This document shows positions 37,920 to 48,583 of a DNA stretch of 64,000 nt, one piece after another. Below the pieces are notes generated by a model, which searched no databases, was not told the origin of the DNA, and saw nothing but the letters and a program-made list of their open reading frames with translations. Source of the stretch: Apostichopus japonicus (lineage: Eukaryota > Echinodermata > Holothuroidea > Aspidochirotida > Stichopodidae); assembly GCF_037975245.1 (NCBI RefSeq), contig NC_092565.1, forward strand, positions 17,961,999-18,025,998. The letters are read 5' to 3'. Position 1 is the stretch's first letter; every line of letters starts with the position of its first letter. The position numbers and the translations under genes were made by a program.

Positions 37920-38261
37920 ATGGTTGGAAGCATCCTTACACATTGTCTCATGTTGATTGTCCGAACATGGTCTATCTTCTTTCTCGGCATGAGGAATTGG
38001 CGTAATTTAAAGAGAGCTGTGAACTGGAACCTAGCGGTACCCGTACCTCCTTTACTTCATCTCGTAGGTATTATCATCTTCATAGACTACTTGTCCAGTC
38101 GCGCAGTTCTTTGTCTTACATGGGAGCAAGTTAACAGCTTTTTAGTTGTCACAGCGCCACCTGAGACACATATTACCGTGTTACGAACAAAAAGTAGTAA
38201 TTACTGATGCTTGTTGTAGGGCATGAACAGTAGTTGCTTAACCAGCTATGAGTAGCGGCTG
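37920..38261 (+). repeat. R1 dispersed repeat, copy 5 (longest reading frame)
   Basis: The plus strand is open for 95 codons (37920-38207) from an ATG. The product would be largely hydrophobic, with VGIIIFIDYLSSRAVLCLTW followed by EQVNSFLVVT. The same block is found in copy 3 and, broken, in copy 1. I do not recognise the family. The repeat ends at AGCTATGAGTAGCGGCTG. It could be a decayed multicopy exon or a transposon segment. Confidence 0.7.
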
Positions 38262-40227
38262 TCAAAGTTCACAACATCAGATCTAACTGTCTCATTTGTG
38301 AGATGGTATGCTCATAAGTGTAAGTAAGGAGTTTTTATTCCTTAACAACACCCTCGTAGAAGCTCACGTGGCGGCCTCTTTATTGGTGCCAGTTGGATGG
38401 GAAATCGTGATAAAAAAGAAAAGTGATGTCAAGAAGAAAGATAATGTGTTTGATATCAATGGCTAATTGTAATATTTTGTTTACTCAAATTAACAGACAT
38501 GTAGGTTTAAATCACTCACACCAACACGTCGTTTAAATGACGAAATGCCGAAATGGGGCCCTGGAATGTAGATTCAGTGAACGGTGGTCAATCAGTGACT
38601 CAATTTGGGGACTACGTGAAATAGGCAAGCGATATCAATACGTCATCGTGAACATTCGAAAGTTCACAAATTATCATGTTGGAACGAGGTAATAGCAAAC
38701 TGATTAATTAAACACGGGTCTTCGTTCAACGTATTGAGGAGATATTGCAGTTATTAAGGGGATTGGGGAGGGTTGTAATGTAGGGTAGGGTAGGGGGTTC
38801 AATAGGTTGGGAAACTCAAATTGGTGTGAGGGCCAAAGAAAGTCACATTTAAAAAATTGTAAAAACACATATAGAAAACCAATAACACGAATGAAATCTA
38901 ATCTGAGATCGGTTGTAACATTGAGTCATTCAACATCATCATCATCGTCATTTCATCGTCATCTTCTTCGTCGTTGTCGTCATCGACGTCAGCTAGGGAG
39001 AAGCTGAAGTTTTAGTAAAACTTAACACTTTCTCTGCGCTGCTGTTCCATGATATGAACTGGTCTTTGCTTCCATGGCCCCAAATTTTCACATTCATTAT
39101 ACTCGATTCCATCGTGTAATATCGAAATTCAAACCCAAAAATACCCAAACCTTATTGATACCATATCCTTTGAGAGGCATCATTTACGTTTAGACACATT
39201 CCTGTATCGACCGTAAATAATTATGGTGTATTAGAGGTGTGGCGTGCTTTGCATCTCATGTCTGTAAATCGGTTAAGAAAGAGATTGACGGAATCATTTC
39301 CTAATTAGACGGCGCTCTTCCAAAAAAAATATTAGCGGACTACCGTCACATTGTTTTTGTCTTTGTTTGGTATTCTTCGCATATAAAATAGTAACGGATA
39401 TTTCTACGTTACCCTCTTCCACACCCCTAAGGGTGGAGGGTTGAATTTATGGATAGGGTGTGTCTAACAGACAATGACGATATAATTTTTAGTCAAAGCT
39501 GTTGAGCCTTTACGTCTGGTTTGTTTTTTATATCGTCAAAAACTGTGACCATTTGGAAAAGACGACATTATGCCAAGTGCAGTTCTATGAAATATGCTAA
39601 AAAATAAGTTGGTTACTGCGAATGAAATTATTGAAATGGTCGAAATCCAATTATAGTACTTACCGATCCTTTCTATATAACATGAACCAATTGTGGAAGA
39701 GAACTGTAGGTAGCGAGTAAATGCAACGTATACAGAACGAAGGCATCTAAAACTTTATCCTGAGAGTTTCTCATGCTTTTCCTCTGTAGCTGACTCCGCC
39801 CCCCCCCACCCCCCTCCTCTCACAAACTATCCGGGCGGGCTGACTGGAAACGGTAAAAATGTCGTAATCCTACCCCATCCTTCTCGCATGCACGCATTTG
39901 CAAGTTTTCGGAGACGCCGCTACTTGGCGCCACATGTGCTACAGCAATTAGAGGGCGTTATGTCTATATAGCTGTTAAAGAGCTGAGAACTTGGAGGCCG
40001 TATTTCTTACGATGGCTGGATGCTCGACCTACATTTTCGCAAACAATATACAAAACTGGAGACCACATTCCTGGTGAAGAAATGTCAAGGATCTAACCAT
40101 CTCGTTTCACTTTCCTTGGGGGAATAAAGGGTAAACTGGAGAAGTGACTCGAGGAAAAATCTCGTTCCCTAAATATGCCTCAGCTCGATTTATCTAATTT
40201 TCGTTTCTTCAAATTATCTACATTATT
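38262..40227. other. Gene-free stretch
   Basis: No supported gene. A trinucleotide-rich patch (ATC/GTC type) lies at about 38932-38992. C runs near 39799-39813. Confidence 0.5.
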
Positions 40228-40251
40228 GGCAGAACTTGGCAAAGTTCTGCC
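40228..40251. repeat. Perfect 10-bp hairpin
   Basis: GGCAGAACTT and AAGTTCTGCC pair around a 4-base loop GGCA. A T-rich stretch follows 20 bases later. No function is claimed. Confidence 0.7.
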
Positions 40252-42901
40252 TCAGTTTCTCGATCGATCTTTTTAAAGGTAAACAGGTTCATAGTAGGAA
40301 ACACTATTGGTTCTTAAGTTACCTACCAATTTGGAACCAATCTAAACCATAACTAGTACAAGTGGAGGCCTATCGTCCGATAAATACTTGTAAGACTGGC
40401 ATATTTAGACCTCTGTGATGACTCTGGTAACAATTCCTAGCCAAATGCAAGAAAGGAGCTCTAAATCAGCTTTAATCCTCCTGAAGTTCACACCATTATA
40501 GTTTTTAGTTTCTTAACATCTTATAACATCCACAGATCTGGTGATTACTGACAATATGAAAAACATCACCCCATGAAGGTCTTCTGCACAGACGCATTTC
40601 CAGTGTGGGCTTATGCTCATTTCTTTAATAGTGGATTGTTACCTACAAAGGATCTTGGACTCCGCATCTGTACAGTCAGTATTCTGGTCGGTAATGGGTT
40701 ATGGCCATCTGGTTTATAACCATGCATATTCTACCAATTTGAGAATAATAGCAGAAAAAGAAAACATAACAAAACCTTACAAGTATAGCCTTGGTTGTAC
40801 GTACGGCTTTTCAAGGGTCTTTGTGTATTATTTCTATTATTATTATTTATGTAGTTATTTACACCTATAATCGGTTATCTTTAAAAAAAAAGTGGGAAAT
40901 ATACTTTGTTAACATTTAAATATTTTTTATTGATATCATTTATTTCACTTTTTGATGCATCACACAAAAGGTGGTACAGAAAGTATTGCAGGTTCTGATG
41001 AACTGGGTATCAAACGTGATCGTAAAATAAATATATGGAGTCTAAAATTATACTTTATTACTTTAGACCATAACACCCGATTTTCAGTTCAAATTTGTAA
41101 AGGTGAGTATTGAGTACCCGTTAATCCGTTAAATTTTGATGTGTGTTATAATTTCATAACGTGTTACATTTATGACCAGCTGCTACTGAGATAAAAGCAG
41201 AAAATATTAAACACACAGTCCTAAGCATAATGATTGACTGGACTAACCAGACTACACTCTAAAGGTTTAGCCAATCATTTCGTCTACATTTTAACAGCAA
41301 ATGGATGACTCATCACTGCAAAACGCTTAAAATCTGCAATTTGAACCATCTTTACAAATGTATTCTTATACTAGTCAAACATAGGGACAGTTGTTTACAC
41401 TCCTAAACAGTCATTAATTGAAACAGCCTTTAAGTAATGTATTCGTCTGTTAGTAATTTTTCCACAGTAACATCTGCTGACAGGTCTAACATGTGTTGCG
41501 GTGTTAAAACACACTTCAGTTTACACTGATTAACGGTTGTCTCTTATTCACAGTACAAACTGATCAAGCCATGTTCATTGGGTGACCATAAATATGGAAC
41601 CTTAAACGACCATTTCGTGGCAAAACCTCAACATATTCATAAAGCGAAGCAAAAGCTCATTACATTAGCTTTGTTGGTCGTGTTTCAAAGAAGCAATTGA
41701 TATTCTATTAACTAGTAATCGACGAATGGTTTAAGTCACATAGGTTTCTTTGGCTGAAGAAGTATCTATACTCCATATTTCGATATACGGACAGGGCATC
41801 ATGTAGTAAAAACATTGTGTAGAACTGTAAAAGATGTAAGTGTCGTGAAGACTTCGCCTTATATATTTGTAAGCTGCATTTGAAAGAAAGCCAACCGAAA
41901 ACTTATAAAAGTATTAGACTAAGTCAAATCCATTCTTAAACATAAATATGTACATTAACGTTAAGGCATAATGTGAAAAGCAAATCTGCTGTAACTGGAG
42001 AGTAAAGGCACTGTTGCTCTGAAAGTAAAGTAAAGGCACAAAGTAGCTCTGTAAGTAACTACTGTTTACAAGCAGTGCAATAATGGATACGGTAAATCAA
42101 AGCCTTCTAAGCCCTTCCCCGTGGAAATATTTCCATGCATATCATACTGTACCATAATGGACTACTCGTACTAAAAACTATTATAAAAAAAAAAACTACA
42201 TACAGTACTTCCCAAAGAATCAAAGTAATGAGATATATGTTAATCTATAGATAGATACCTTATATAATGTTTATTACTTAAATGTCTTTTAGCGAAGTTT
42301 GAGTTGACATGTGCTCATTAGTTCCAGTTCACATGTTAAGGTTAAGATCATCTCGGGTAATAACTTTTTACGCAAACGAGCATTTGTTTGAACTTATATT
42401 ATCACAACAGACACAGACTATGCATAAGGTCAGACCCTCAGACGTTTACACAAAAGTCAAATGTTAAACGTAAGTTTTTGCTGTCTTACAGTAAATATCA
42501 CAATTACAGCGTAGTGAAACAATTCAAGGAAGAAATGTTTAACCCTACGAAAGGACTCAAGAATAGTTTCAACTGAGTTGCTAGAATTTAATTTAACAAT
42601 GGATTCAAATGAATAAGTATCCCCATGCAAAGAGAGGTACTGACGTCATCAACTTTGCACATTATGAATCATGTACAAACATTCGTGTACAACCATTCTG
42701 TCACAAGACATCTGCTGGTAACAAGCAGAGAACTAAAATGTTCATATAGAACAATAAATAAAAGAACAATAATACTAGAGAAGAAAGACTTTGGAATGTC
42801 CCTCTAAGTCTTCATTTAAACTAAAGTAAACAAATCTTACGACAGATTGTTGAAAACCATAGCACATTAAACAATATAAAGAAGAAAACAAATTGGGGAC
42901 C
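40252..42901. other. Gene-free AT-rich stretch
   Basis: No supported gene or bounded element was seen. Confidence 0.5.
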
Positions 42902-43276
42902 AAACTAATCAGTGGCGTAGGAAGGTACTTTTGAGTGGGGGGCTGAAGACTGATGGCCGGCCTGGGGAAGGGGTCTAAGGGGAGGGGGAATTTTTGGCAT
43001 TTCCAGGTGGCCTCAGATGCAATTTGGTGCAATATAGCACACTTCAACACCCACTCCATTTTGTAAACTTAATTTTGTATTTTCACCTGGCCTTAGATGC
43101 AATTTGGTGCTCCAAATGACATTTTTTTTCTCATTTGGAAATGAGAAAGGGGTTTTCTGACTTGCGAAGCGGGGGGGGGGGGGGGGGGGGCGGAATGATA
43201 CTTCCGCCCCTCCACATTTTTCACTGGGGGGGCTGGTGCCCCCAGCCCCCCCGGTTCCTACGCCCTTGAAACTAAT
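42902..43276. mobile_element. hAT-type MITE, 359 bp
   Basis: The element is 42910-43268. The left end is CAGTGGCGTAGGAAGG and the right end, complemented, is CAAGGGCGTAGGAACC. A perfect 8-bp target duplication AAACTAAT lies at 42902-42909 and 43269-43276. It holds a 20-base G run (43171-43190) and two copies of the phrase AGATGCAATTTGGTGC. It is the sister of the 32343-32700 copy. Confidence 0.88.
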
Positions 43277-43739
43277 TAGTTATTGAAGGACGAGTTCAAA
43301 TGTTGGTTGGAGTCAGGTAAGAGAGGAATGGTGTTACTGACAATGTGTAACGATATTAACATTTTTAACAATTTTTTTAAACATTTTTATTCTAATATAC
43401 TATAGATTAATTGGGAACGTTTGCAAATGTCTACAAATCTTTCAATTTCGATAACATCAAGGACATTCGACTTTCAAACGTACTATATACGTTATTGCAC
43501 AGGTTAGATCATCAATACGTATGATTAAGTGTTAATCACTTTCCTCTATAGTAACTGAACATTATTTTTAAAGGCACTTCCTGTGAGAAAAATCCTTCTG
43601 TCAGTAATTCCTCTTACACATTTTTCATATTTAGAGCAATGGTGTTTGAAATTACAAAAGAAAATGCATACAGTATTTGTTGCAGATCGATCGAAATATT
43701 GTTATGTAGGCAATCTGTTTGGCAAAATAACCGGAACTT
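43277..43739. other. AT-rich stretch, nothing recognised
   Basis: No supported feature between the hAT-type MITE and the P1 MITE. Confidence 0.5.
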
Positions 43740-44059
43740 GTCGAAGCAGCCGATTCACACAGAGATTACAACAACTACTGTCTATCTAAAGCTTTGTACC
43801 ACAGTAAATACTGGATCGTGCTGATAAATCTGATAAATCGGTAGCATGTGCTATTACGTTTACAGTAAGATCTGAGGATGTGTAACTCCAACAAATCGCA
43901 AATAACTGGATTTGTTGGAATTACACATATCCTCAGTTCCTACTGTAATCCTAATAGCATATGCTACCGAATTATAGCACGATCCAGTTTTTACTGTGGT
44001 ACAAAACTGTAAGATTTACAGTAGTAACTGTGTTCTCTATGTGTATCAGGTGGTCGAAG
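43740..44059. mobile_element. P1 palindromic MITE, copy 3 (306 bp)
   Basis: The element is 43747-44052, opening CAGCCGATTCACACAGAG and closing CTATGTGTATCAGGTG. GTCGAAG flanks both sides (43740-43746 and 44053-44059). It is the most complete palindrome of the family: GTACCACAGTAAATACTGGA pairs with TCCAGTTTTTACTGTGGTAC, and GATTTGTTGGAATTACACAT pairs with its partner near the centre. It could fold into a hairpin of roughly 140 bp. Confidence 0.88.
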
Positions 44060-44650
44060 AAACAGCTGTTTTAAGACGCAGCCTAGTTTTCCCTTCGTAT
44101 CAATATGTAATATTTTTATTACAAGTTAATGCGGGTAACTTCACGATACTAAGAGGATGGATCTTCTTAGTACGGAGGATGACGACCACTTTGATGCCAC
44201 TCTGTGGTTTAGTTATAACATTCGAAATACATGATTACACCGATAGATTTCACTAGAATAATACATCGACATAGATATTTATCATTGTACAGGGCTTGTG
44301 TCAAAACCTTTCCATAGTAGTCTACGCGTAAAAATATTTACTAGATAATTATAATAAATACGTGAAATAATTTGTCCCGAAAAAAAAAAGCCTCTGAATA
44401 TAGAATTGATGCTTCTTCCGTTCTATCACTATACAAAATAGTAGCATTTTTAATGTGCATGAAGCATGATTATTAAAGTTGTGTTCGAAACTTGGTTATA
44501 ATTTGAATTTTCAAACACGGCAATTACACAGTGTATATATCGGTGCAGGTTACCTATACGCATATAACACGGTACGTTAAGAAGTTATTACCATATTTGG
44601 GATTGACTGCTAGCACATATTTTGAAATATTCTACAATTTTCAGCTAGTG
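44060..44650. other. Downstream region of the GT31 gene
   Basis: No gene seen. The nearest minus-strand AATAAA hexamer I found lies at 44115-44120, over 500 bases past the stop codon, so the real 3' end of the transcript is unclear. Confidence 0.4.
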
Positions 44651-46813
44651 TTACCTACGTGCATTACAATTAACTGTTTCATCTGTGTAATTTCTCCAAA
44701 CTTCATACATTTTAATTGGATCTTTATAACCATGTATGGTCATTAGCTCTTTATTTCTAAGCGAACAAGTATCACTCTTTTGCCCCCAGTTTTTAAAGCC
44801 TTTGTTATTCTTCGGGGTTACACCAATCTTCTTGGCGAGGATACCTTGGTACGCGTCATCAATCGGTATGAATGACGTAGACAAAGATTTCTCGTACATG
44901 GACGGAATTATGTCGTTGGAGATGATGTAACCACCCCCCGAGCAGTAAGGTGGGAAATATCTTCCGCTGTAAACATGATCGGGTACATAATATTTCGAGT
45001 CTTTACGTGTTATCCGCACACTACGATATAAAACTGAACCAGAGAAGAATTTAGCCTTCGCTTCACCCTTCTTCCGTAAATCCGTCAGGTAAGATATAAT
45101 GTTTTCCCAGTTGACAAACATATCATCGTCCCCTTTGTAAACATATTTCGCGTGTTGACAATTCTCAGTTACCCACTTAAGGCCCATAATCACTTTTAAG
45201 GTCAGATTTTGGAAAGACTCGCGAAAATCAGCTTGGATGACATCTCCGTACTGATCGTCCTCAACCTGCACTTTCTTTTGGATCTCCTCTGTGTCCTTTT
45301 GGGTCAAACCCATCACAAACAGAAGTCGTATGGATGCTCCCGAAACTGTTTTCATACCACCCCAAGTATCCCGAATTGCTCTTCGAGCATCAAAGTTCCT
45401 TGGTAACGAGCTAATTAAAACAAGTATAAATATCTCTTCTGGTTTGTGATCACTACTGAAACACAATTCCGGATGATCGTGAATTAATCGAAGTGTTTGA
45501 TCGAGATACGCTTTGTTCGAGTCAGTCCCCGACAAGACCAAGTTAAGGTCTGGCTCGGGACATCCTCGGAGGAATGTCATATTGTTGAGCTTAGACCAAG
45601 CAGACGTAAACGTATCTGGTTGATTAAAACCGCGTGATGTCACCACTGATCTGAGAGCGCAAAAGTCATTTTTAAAGTCACGATAACTGAAAGAATCATC
45701 TTGAACCATTTTCCAATCTTTATTTTTGCCGATTACACCTCCATACACATCAGGAAACGGCAGAAGTGGTTCAATCCAGGAAAACTGTAATATTTCAACT
45801 CCCACGTCCATTGACATAACGCAGCCAGCGTCAGTGGTACAGAAAGGTGGATAAACTCCACCTGGGAAAACATCGGCGGGTACGTAATACCGACTGTTTT
45901 TATTACGGTCTGGTTTGGAATGGTTGATGATACGGCCACGCCACATCTTCTTTAAGTCTGCCTGATTCAAATTCCTCAACTGACGTACGAGCCGCTCGAA
46001 GTTGACCATCATGTGGTCATCCCCGTGAAATATAAACTTGGAGTATTGACAGTTTCGGACGGCAAATCGCAGACCTACTAATGACTTCAGTGTCATGTTT
46101 CGAGTTGTATCGATAAAATTACCTTGCAAAATGTCATCGTGTCGATCATTTTCTTGAACGATCGATGCTTGACGACTTTCGAAATTCTCATACGGTAGCC
46201 CTAGAACGAACTTCACAACGACGCCTAAATGTTCCACGTCGGGTACGTTACCCCACGTCTCCCTGATGGCCATTCTATGTTCGAAGTTCTCGGCAACTGA
46301 GTAAATTAAAGCAACTAGAAACGGAGATGACAACTTACAAGCCTCTGAGTGGTCGAAGTTGTCTTTCAATACTCTAGCAAAGTACATACCATTGACCATA
46401 TTACCAATGTCCATGACATTGATTTCATCTTGAAGCCACTCCAGCTGCAACTCGTCGGATGCTTCTCCCTTCTTCTCGTCATCTTTATGCTGATCGGCGA
46501 GTTCTTCTTCTCTTTTTCGTAACTCCTTATCTTCGTTCTCGCTTTCCAGTTGTTTTTGCTTAAGTTCTTCTTCTATCTCTTCGTGACTTTTCTCACCGGC
46601 TTTCGATTCCGCATCTGCTTCGAGTATCTCCCTTAAATCTCCCTTAAATATACCCTTATTCTCGTAGCGTGGGTCCGCTTCACCGGGGGCATGAGGTCCA
46701 CCGGGTACTGGCAGATGCTTGGAATCCAAATACACTAAAACGACTACCACTCTACCAAGATAAATGCAGAGAAGAGTAAAGAGAATGTTCTCCAATATCT
46801 TCTTCTTCATCAT
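44651..46813 (-). CDS. Tandem-domain GT31 glycosyltransferase (beta-1,3-galactosyltransferase-like)
   Basis: A single uninterrupted 720-codon frame opening ATGATG. Residues 8-28 form a hydrophobic anchor behind MMKKK, so this should be a type II Golgi membrane protein. Residues 75-117 are highly charged and probably coiled. Two GT31 domains follow (about 163-405 and 458-705). Each has the RxAIRxTWG block (180-188, 477-485). The second has KGDDDMFVN (560-568) and PPYCSGGGY (621-629), as in active enzymes. The first has HGDDHMMVN (263-271) and PPFCTTDAGC (322-331), so DDD has become DDH and the glycine block is lost. There are five N-glycosylation sequons (N239, N297, N411, N536, N708). The likely role is adding a beta-1,3-linked sugar (Gal or GlcNAc) to glycan chains; donor and acceptor cannot be read from sequence. 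Usual members have one domain of 300-400 residues, so this is a duplication. Confidence 0.93.
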   Translation of the reverse strand: MMKKKILENILFTLLCIYLGRVVVVLVYLDSKHLPVPGGPHAPGEADPRYENKGIFKGDLREILEADAESKAGEKSHEEIEEELKQKQLESENEDKELRKREEELADQHKDDEKKGEASDELQLEWLQDEINVMDIGNMVNGMYFARVLKDNFDHSEACKLSSPFLVALIYSVAENFEHRMAIRETWGNVPDVEHLGVVVKFVLGLPYENFESRQASIVQENDRHDDILQGNFIDTTRNMTLKSLVGLRFAVRNCQYSKFIFHGDDHMMVNFERLVRQLRNLNQADLKKMWRGRIINHSKPDRNKNSRYYVPADVFPGGVYPPFCTTDAGCVMSMDVGVEILQFSWIEPLLPFPDVYGGVIGKNKDWKMVQDDSFSYRDFKNDFCALRSVVTSRGFNQPDTFTSAWSKLNNMTFLRGCPEPDLNLVLSGTDSNKAYLDQTLRLIHDHPELCFSSDHKPEEIFILVLISSLPRNFDARRAIRDTWGGMKTVSGASIRLLFVMGLTQKDTEEIQKKVQVEDDQYGDVIQADFRESFQNLTLKVIMGLKWVTENCQHAKYVYKGDDDMFVNWENIISYLTDLRKKGEAKAKFFSGSVLYRSVRITRKDSKYYVPDHVYSGRYFPPYCSGGGYIISNDIIPSMYEKSLSTSFIPIDDAYQGILAKKIGVTPKNNKGFKNWGQKSDTCSLRNKELMTIHGYKDPIKMYEVWRNYTDETVNCNARR

Positions 46814-46959
46814 TTTGGACCCTCTTCAGTTTCATCAGGCACTTGAGAGAAAGATGGAAACTCCGTTCTGTGAAGCGTTCGGTCTCATGTGGACATTGGA
46901 AGATCGATTGTAAATGTTTTATGGTACCTCGTGTTTTCGTACTGTACCTTCCAATACAC
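46814..46959 (-). other. Probable 5' UTR with a splice acceptor upstream
   Basis: Just before the start codon the minus strand has a possible intron end, TTTTTCATTATTTTCAG|GTG, at 46960-46962. A good pyrimidine-rich tract precedes it. This suggests a 5' UTR exon further upstream, common in this family, whose coding part often sits in one exon. Confidence 0.4.
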
Positions 46960-47138
46960 CTGAAAATAATGAAAAACGAAAGAAACGCCGGTAGAAGACA
47001 AATCAAAAAGATGGTGTATAGAGGCTCACACCATATCGGTGGTAACCCAGACTATTTAAGAGTTGTAAGTTTGAAGAAGAAAGAAAATCATATGCTGATC
47101 TGAAATGACCTCTGATCTCCACTCGCAGAGTTCGGATT

Positions 47139-47475
47139 CTCGATGTACACACATGTACACACAGATAACACAGTTATACTATAAATCGTAAAGTTTTGTA
47201 CCACAGTCAAACCTGGATCGTGTTATAAATCGGTAGCATGTGCTACGAGGTTTACAGTAAGAACTGAGGATATGTGTATTCCCAACAAAGCCAGTTTGAT
47301 GCATGTTTTTGGATTACACATATCCTCAGTTCTTACTGTAGTCGTTATGTATGCTACCGATGTATCAGATTTATCAACAAGATGCAGTTTTCACTGTAAT
47401 ACAAAACTTTAATATTTACGGTAGTTACTGTAATCTCTGTGTGAATCTGCTCTCGATTTACACACATGTACACAC
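47139..47475. mobile_element. P1 palindromic MITE, copy 4
   Basis: Reads through the family's blocks (GTTTTGTACCACAG..., CGGTAGCATGTGCTAC, ACATATCCTCAGTTCTTACTGTA) and closes CTCTGTGTGAATCTGCTC at 47452. Its left end differs from the other copies. On both sides there is a direct repeat of about 24 bases, TCTCGAT(G/T)TACACACATG and so on, longer than the 7-bp duplication of copies 1 and 3. Confidence 0.75.
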
Positions 47476-48009
47476 ACCATTGCTCACGTCATCATAACCC
47501 ATAGGCCTACATACTTTTAGCCTATTTCATACAATGAACTAACAAAATCTATAGGCTTACATGACCAGGCTGCTGTTCCAGAAACCAACAATTTGTACAC
47601 ATACGACGAACTGATTAATGTTAAACAAATTCATGAAACATGAAGAATATAAAACGCATCCCCTCCAAGTAAAGTTATTCGTCGATATATCATTAAACGT
47701 GCATACAGCGTGGATTAAACAGAGTAACAGGTTGACAGTACAAATGAATACAATTTACGATGCATTTACAGCGCTGTATATAGTATACGAACACATTCAT
47801 ACCCGCATAGGGTAGGCGAAGCAAACAAGATCAAATTACAAACCAGAAAACGAAAATGGTTTAGTGGGTCCGATGACCAAATACTATATTCATAGTGTGG
47901 TAAGCCATACATGTATAATATTCATGAACTTGTGCACACCAAAATGAAGAGGGATTGTCTATTTACTAATGCGGCAACACTTAAAGGAAGGTACCGTACA
48001 GTACGAGGA
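47476..48009. other. AT-rich stretch, nothing recognised
   Basis: Only one TAGGCCTA octamer at 47502 was noted. Confidence 0.5.
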
Positions 48010-48480
48010 ACCGTTTACAAGCTATTTCTTTGAATTTGATGAATATTAATGACATAAAGTTGGAGACGTCATGAAAGTGTACCAACATCACCCTACTGTA
48101 CCAGTGTGAACCAAATTGTACGTTAATTCCCGCATATTTATTAATATTCATGACATGGGAACCACAATCAAACTACTTATCATGGGCATCTACCTACCAA
48201 GTATGACATTGATTCATCTTGTGGTTGTTGAGATATCGTGTTTACAAGCTGTTTTGACGGTTTTCAATTACGCCCACCCACCATGAATATCATTGAGATA
48301 AATATTGTTGTTGCGAAGATCATGTACAGTACATACTACTGTATGTAGTTAAAACACCATACCCAGTATGACATAAATTGAACATACGGTTGAAGAGATA
48401 TTGAAATTTAAAGAATTATATTTTAAGCCCCGCCCACTGATTAATATTTATGAGATGGGAATCAAAATCAATAGGGCACA
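48010..48480. repeat. Diverged tandem repeat, period about 150 bp
   Basis: Three or four imperfect units. Each holds a phrase like TTAATATTCATGACATGGGA, preceded by CGCCCAC in the later units, then AGTATGACATTGATT and GTTGTTGAGATATCGTGTTT. Divergence is high, so the array is old. Confidence 0.5.
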
Positions 48481-48583
48481 TCTAGACATCTATAGCCGAG
48501 ATGATGAGTCTGCCTGGGGTTGTATGACGCTACAAGACAACTGTACGACAGAAAATTCTACATGACACTCAATAAGGATCCTA

